Below are positions 60,901-64,000 of a stretch of DNA of 64,000 nt, one piece after another (position 1 is the stretch's first letter; every line of letters starts with the position of its first letter). A model generated the notes under the pieces. That model saw nothing but the letters and a program-made list of their open reading frames with translations, made no database searches and was not told the DNA's origin. The DNA is taken from the NCBI RefSeq assembly GCF_001514305.1, contig NZ_KQ949120.1, positions 1 to 64,000 on the forward strand, written 5' to 3'. Made by a program: the position numbers and the translations under genes. This stretch comes from Streptomyces dysideae (GTDB taxonomy: Bacteria > Actinomycetota > Actinomycetes > Streptomycetales > Streptomycetaceae).

Positions 60901-61213
60901 CCTGGTGAAAATCCTGCGCTCTCCCACGCGGTTCTCCAGCATGCATCAAGACCTTCAGATGGAGTTGATCAGCTCCATGCTCGTGGAGCTGATCCAACTC
61001 GCCGGACGGGCACGACGCGGCGACACCGACATGGATCTATTCGTAGTCGATCAGGCCGCGTTGGGCACCAAATACACGACGGGCCTCGCAGAGGTCATTC
61101 GGCTCATCTACGATGCTTGGTCACCGGAGGAACGCGAGATGATGAACCGTTTGTACGGTCGAGCCATCATCGAATTCCTGCGCTACGCCGAGGTCTCGCA
61201 CTCTTTCTCCTGA
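57902..61213 (+). CDS. pPIWI-RE-associated DinG/XPD-like helicase
   Basis: 1103 aa, GTG 57902 overlapping the upstream TGA. An N-terminal cassette-specific region (about 1-240) precedes an SF2 helicase: Walker A APTGSGKTVL (Lys264), a four-cysteine set at Cys361, Cys380, Cys394 and Cys400 with XPD/DinG-like spacing for a 4Fe-4S cluster, ITNHMNFVEG, DEVD box at 464-467 (LVVDEVDAL), and motif VI QLAGRARRGD at 1032-1041. It should unwind DNA, R-loops or D-loops. It lies between the nuclease and pPIWI-RE genes, the order known for this system. Confidence 0.88.
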   Translation: MSSGRSPEQNALLAAFALACHLFPATSDDGTPIASFRHVALLAERKPWSLKQWDQLTTDEYRVFGRVIRKLPSSYTSADAVRVAFRAMLGDDSEHSVDLTDGLFALPSDGTTGHVLCYLPEPPLDYAGSIIRGYYTMGKRPRALEFAGPGHYTTRVAYLGKDLGRAAVGLTFPSAPDFEEAPGHDALPHIVTVPETPELSFSKKEILEVAELLSRPERKAGTKYIRRTVKKFLKKLRCPSGKVKALELMNGSFQILNAPTGSGKTVLVRVLAALMAKRDLRLGIVVPDVKATLKMKRDIGSDLDWLYQLKELPEPKTCAALMSPAKRHERALEYGALMKDTPIEQWDGKNLEDLAEVGYACAQKAYMTVQDPFPAGEENCLTLSKPGESGTYACPFIPVCDKFRPLYEATRASVIITNHMNFVEGTLRTGVVFDGDSFQDKPRGTRGASVFEAMARMCHLLVVDEVDALQLSAIKGCAKEAVLASLMKKSLLDVVDDDRRNLPPHLRELLTNPLSHARLTAENLLLWLANKQLILNPPALSKARDDKDDAYRDNKGWRTATSRDREIINYLFPDDHDVDEPIPDELFTLLNQLMPGKDSDEDQPVELLPMPEGADWERLTDQLYDLVSPRGRHNLLPVKQAMHQSIEETVTEDTVRARLVNLITVRAILLELGQALSLLREQAQKVQDHDSAAARDILAMTYRSTVSKLYPTGMLGRDIHGYQVTGIGDDSKPTAELRESATIGDPHTFISELGRLTSLMEAGVRRPVLGLSATAFFPHASGEHVHAPVAWWMPDVKESIRANRLPVTNSDVPGGEGIQIAGLYDEHKLSALREMGQAIYEQQLRGRLDWLARNDQDRARCILQVNGYKQGLYLAIGMAQAEGMTHRVCVLLRREDLAEYRNILPKGVRAIVAEELEDFHEFGDILIAPMARIARGLNIVVETRSAISDVYLCVRPVLSIEDPAWMHGSVNACGQRAARSFSGDDPYEAIEHARTASREHLVKILRSPTRFSSMHQDLQMELISSMLVELIQLAGRARRGDTDMDLFVVDQAALGTKYTTGLAEVIRLIYDAWSPEEREMMNRLYGRAIIEFLRYAEVSHSFS

Positions 61214-61252
61214 CCCCGGCCGGTCTAATCGAAGAGAGGTTCCGGCAGCCGC

Positions 61253-64000
61253 ATGGCAAAGCTCACCACCATCTACACCTCGTCTCTCCTCCTGAACGAC
61301 GCTGTGCTGTCGGGCCAGTACGCGTACCTGTGGTCCTTCCACGACTGGAGCGACTTCGGCGGAGAAGGACGAAAAGACAAGCCGGAGATTCTCGTCGAGT
61401 GGCACAAGTATGGTGCGTGGGCTGGGGAGAGCCGGAAGAACAAGAATCTCCCCGAGGGTGTGGACGTGGCGATGCTGTGGCCGCTCAGTATCGCCACCAC
61501 CGCCCTGCAAGCCCTCGCCGAGGGCTACGTCCACCTCGACAAGCACTTCCGCTACATGATCTCCCTCAAGGAGATCGACCCCGTCAAGCTCGCCAAGCTG
61601 TTCACCTACCTCGAAGCCGCGGTCAAGGGCACGTCGCTCGACAGCGCCTCCGACACCGGGAGGTCCACACTGCCGGGCCTTGTCCGTGCCACCACGCCGG
61701 CGAAGCTCTCCCTGGCCGATGTCATCCTCAACCGCGGCAGCCTGGCCCCCAGCCCGCCTGACTGGGCCTACCAGGCCGTGCGCTGGTGTATGGCCGACAA
61801 GTTCGCCGGGACTCCCTTCACCGAGTACGCCATGAAGCCGGTGACCTCGAAGAGCAAGGAGTCCGAACAGGCAGAGGACGAGAGGGAATCAGAGGAGACA
61901 GCCAAGCCCCGGCAAGCGGGATGGGCAAAGGACACCGAAACCGCCGTCACTCTCGCCTACCGGCCACTCAGCGACGGCAGCGTCATCGCCTGGGACCACC
62001 CCTTCGGACCCGCCTTCTCACACATCGGGCACCCCCCAGGCGCCGAAGCGACACAACAGATCGCTGACAACTGGTCCGAACTCCCCGATGAGTGGAGCGC
62101 CCGGGACTACGCGCTCTCCCGCGTTGACACCAAGATGGCCACCTTCACCGGCTACGCCAACCCCGTCATCCACTTCCACGGCAGCAACCGGCGTATCAGC
62201 AACGCCGTCATCTACGCCAAGACGGCCATGGTCGACTGCGGCGGCGACAAGCCGGTCCTCTCCCTCAAGCTGGACGGCCCCGGAGGCTTGAAGTCCGCCA
62301 ACCGATACGGACTGGAGATCGCCGCCCGTCTGGACGTCGACCACACGGGCCTGCTCGCTGTCCAGACCCGGGCCAATACGGAGATCGACAAACGCGGCAG
62401 CGGCAAATCACTCACCATGGAGGCGCCCGGCAAGGTCCGGCCCCTGCACGCCACCATGCCCAAGAGCAACGGTGTCGGAACCGGCACCGGCACCCATCAC
62501 CACCGTCTGATCATGGAGCACCTCCACGCCTCCTTCGCCCCGGAACTGACCGGGAACGGCGAAAGTGACAGCGAAAGCGGCGCGGCACCCGTGATGACCC
62601 TGGTCAGTGACAGCAAAGGCTTCGGCAAGCGGTACTTCCAGGACACATCCCACCTGCAGTGGGCGCAGGGGAAGGCAAGCGACGACGAGAGCAGCAAGAA
62701 GGCAGCTGCCCGTTTCCAGGACAAGGTCGGCCTCCCCTCCCCAGAATCCATCCAGCGCTCCATCGAAGAGCAGGGTGAGGGCGAGCTGGTGTATCTCGGC
62801 CTGTGGTACCGGTACCCCACGCGGCGGCGCATGGTGCAGGCCCTCGCCTGCGCCTATGGCATCGATCCCGAGACGATCAAACCCTCCCTCAGCGAGGTCG
62901 AACTCCGCCCCGGTATCCGCCTGGTGCTTCACAAGGCAGAAGAACTCCTTCAGCACGGCACAGGACGCGCTGGCATCCGCCGCGCTGAAGTCAACGCGCT
63001 CATCAACCGCTACAAGGAGCCGGGGACCCGCCTGGTTGTCTGGTGCGAAACCGAGATGCCCCGCGCCGACCAGGACGGTGCAAACACGCCGGCCAACGGC
63101 AGCCGCATGCGGAAGAGGGCTGAGGAGACCGAGAGGAACGAGAAGGACGCCAAGCACGCGGTGCGTGGTCTCTTCGCTGAAGCACGCGTGCCCAGCCAGT
63201 TCACCATCGGCGCCAGGCTCCAGTACCGCAAGGGAACGGCCGAACCCGTCCTGACCGAGATTCAGCCCCAGAAGAAGGAGTACCACAAGGACCACGCCGC
63301 GTTCGCCGCTGTCCTTGACATGCACCGCAGCCTCGGCGTTGTCGACGACCGGTACGAGGCCATCCTGCACCCCGAGAAGAACCCGCTGCCCCGCATCGCC
63401 TACTGCGGCCTGCACTGCCGGATGCAGACCAAGAGCAACAGCTACCGGGGCGAGCCCCTCTGGATCACCACTGCTGCCGTGCTCATCCCACCCAGCAAGC
63501 CCGGCGGCGTGTGGTCCATGCTCGGCTGGAGCAACATCACCAACACCTGGGCCCCGTATTACGACGCGAACACCGCTTTCCACGCCAAGAACTACCCCCT
63601 GCACAACGAAAGAGACGCGAGCAAGACGCGAATGGACCGGTGGTGCGAGGTCGGCAGCGACGCTGCCCGTGCGCTGGTACAGCTTCAGCAGAGGCCCGAA
63701 ATGGCCGGTCTCGATCTCGCCGTCATGCTCGATGGCCATGCATGGCGTCGCATTTACCCTGGCTTCCACAACAGGAGCTTCGGTCTGACCCGCGACAGCC
63801 TGCCCGAGGACGACAAGCGTCTGTGGACTCCGCACCAGGACATCGCGGACGAGCGTCTGCACCCGATCAGCTACATCCGCGTCAACACCATGCAGGACGA
63901 ACTTCCCCGCTTCGTCTACGCCGAGAAAGAGGGCATGGCCAAGAGCCGGCTGGCCAAGGGACTCGACCCCTTCATCAAGGTCAGCCAGTATCTCGCCTGG
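61253..64000 (+). CDS. pPIWI-RE protein (Argonaute/Piwi-like), 3' end beyond window
   Basis: The frame is open from ATG 61253 to the window edge, 916 residues. An N-terminal domain (MLWPLSIATTALQALAEG, HFRYMISLKEIDP) and an acidic linker (SKESEQAEDERESEE) lead to a middle region (VLSLKLDGPGGLKSANRYGL, AVQTRANTEIDKRGSG). The C-terminal RNaseH/PIWI part shows YCGLHCRMQTKSNSYRGEPL, LDLAVMLDGHAWRRIYPG and PISYIRVNTMQDELPRF. Arg876 and Glu883 in the last segment are candidates for the family's name-giving R and E. By family size only about 50-150 residues are missing. A nucleic-acid-guided role is predicted for the family. Confidence 0.88.
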   Translation, partial: MAKLTTIYTSSLLLNDAVLSGQYAYLWSFHDWSDFGGEGRKDKPEILVEWHKYGAWAGESRKNKNLPEGVDVAMLWPLSIATTALQALAEGYVHLDKHFRYMISLKEIDPVKLAKLFTYLEAAVKGTSLDSASDTGRSTLPGLVRATTPAKLSLADVILNRGSLAPSPPDWAYQAVRWCMADKFAGTPFTEYAMKPVTSKSKESEQAEDERESEETAKPRQAGWAKDTETAVTLAYRPLSDGSVIAWDHPFGPAFSHIGHPPGAEATQQIADNWSELPDEWSARDYALSRVDTKMATFTGYANPVIHFHGSNRRISNAVIYAKTAMVDCGGDKPVLSLKLDGPGGLKSANRYGLEIAARLDVDHTGLLAVQTRANTEIDKRGSGKSLTMEAPGKVRPLHATMPKSNGVGTGTGTHHHRLIMEHLHASFAPELTGNGESDSESGAAPVMTLVSDSKGFGKRYFQDTSHLQWAQGKASDDESSKKAAARFQDKVGLPSPESIQRSIEEQGEGELVYLGLWYRYPTRRRMVQALACAYGIDPETIKPSLSEVELRPGIRLVLHKAEELLQHGTGRAGIRRAEVNALINRYKEPGTRLVVWCETEMPRADQDGANTPANGSRMRKRAEETERNEKDAKHAVRGLFAEARVPSQFTIGARLQYRKGTAEPVLTEIQPQKKEYHKDHAAFAAVLDMHRSLGVVDDRYEAILHPEKNPLPRIAYCGLHCRMQTKSNSYRGEPLWITTAAVLIPPSKPGGVWSMLGWSNITNTWAPYYDANTAFHAKNYPLHNERDASKTRMDRWCEVGSDAARALVQLQQRPEMAGLDLAVMLDGHAWRRIYPGFHNRSFGLTRDSLPEDDKRLWTPHQDIADERLHPISYIRVNTMQDELPRFVYAEKEGMAKSRLAKGLDPFIKVSQYLAW

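Noticed and set aside
50411-61213. DISARM- or BREX-like system from methyltransferase plus helicase
   Set aside because: The helicase is of the DinG/XPD type in the pPIWI-RE operon, the methyltransferase belongs to another operon, and no PglZ, BrxC or DrmB-like gene was found.
9-63862. Many long open frames on the opposite strand or in other frames, some over 400 codons
   Set aside because: They mirror high-GC coding frames, are Arg/Pro/Gly-rich, lack ribosome binding sites and overlap recognised genes.
1-64000. tRNA genes, rRNA genes, CRISPR arrays or complete insertion sequences
   Set aside because: No clover-leaf, rRNA core, regularly spaced repeat or intact transposase was recognised by reading; a program search could still find a diverged one.

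Overview
The window reads as actinobacterial DNA, almost certainly Streptomyces. Base composition is very GC-rich with G/C at nearly all third codon positions. GTG and TTG starts and 4-bp ATGA/GTGA overlaps are common, and the families present (DUF317, DUF4913, DUF3631, SCO6880-type) are Streptomyces plasmid/ICE families. Most of it (about 0.6-55.2 kb) looks like one conjugative element, either an integrated ICE or a plasmid. It carries a dedicated type IV secretion system (T4SS), dozens of small accessory proteins, two DNA methyltransferases and cargo genes. No rRNA, tRNA, CRISPR array, complete insertion sequence, integrase or attachment site was seen.

Layout. (1) 1-15.6 kb is on the minus strand: a secreted Cna_B/SpaA-like protein cut by the left edge, a cargo cassette (HAD hydrolase, two MFS exporters, ATP-grasp ligase, HxlR-type regulators), small accessory proteins, a secreted SH3 protein, a GNAT acetyltransferase, DUF3631, RelE-like and DUF4913 proteins, and a solitary DNA methyltransferase. 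(2) 15.7-16.1 kb is a divergent control region. (3) 16.15-24.1 kb on the plus strand is the transfer operon: NlpC/P60 wall hydrolase, small membrane subunit, tethered subunit, VirB6/TrbL-like channel protein, and VirB4 split into an N-terminal-half protein and an ATPase. (4) 24.1-38.4 kb holds accessory paralogues, a lipoprotein, a GT2 glycosyltransferase, an MFS transporter, and a MoxR ATPase paired with a HExxH/VWA protein. (5) 38.5-55.2 kb holds a catalytically dead relaxase-like protein, further DUF317 and accessory genes, the VirD4 coupling protein, an alpha/beta hydrolase, a PAPS-reductase-like protein with a C5-cytosine methyltransferase, and a DnaB-N-domain protein. (6) 55.3-64.0 kb is a separate four-gene cassette: an XRE regulator, a zinc-ribbon/REase protein, a DinG/XPD-like Fe-S helicase and a pPIWI-RE protein cut by the right edge.

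The main find is that last cassette. It is a pPIWI-RE (prokaryotic Piwi/Argonaute-like) system, a class predicted by comparative genomics to be nucleic-acid-guided defence. Here it has a linked regulator and a perfect 19-bp palindrome just upstream.

Three element-wide patterns also stand out. A palindromic operator, always 8 nt downstream of a -10-like hexamer, lies in front of every major transcription unit of the element. About 28 otherwise unrelated accessory proteins end in a Pro/Ala/Ser-rich tail capped by Arg residues, whereas the core transfer machinery and the pPIWI-RE cassette do not; this could be a T4SS export tag. Several genes with good ribosome binding sites begin with CTG, ATT, ATC or GTA instead of a normal start codon.
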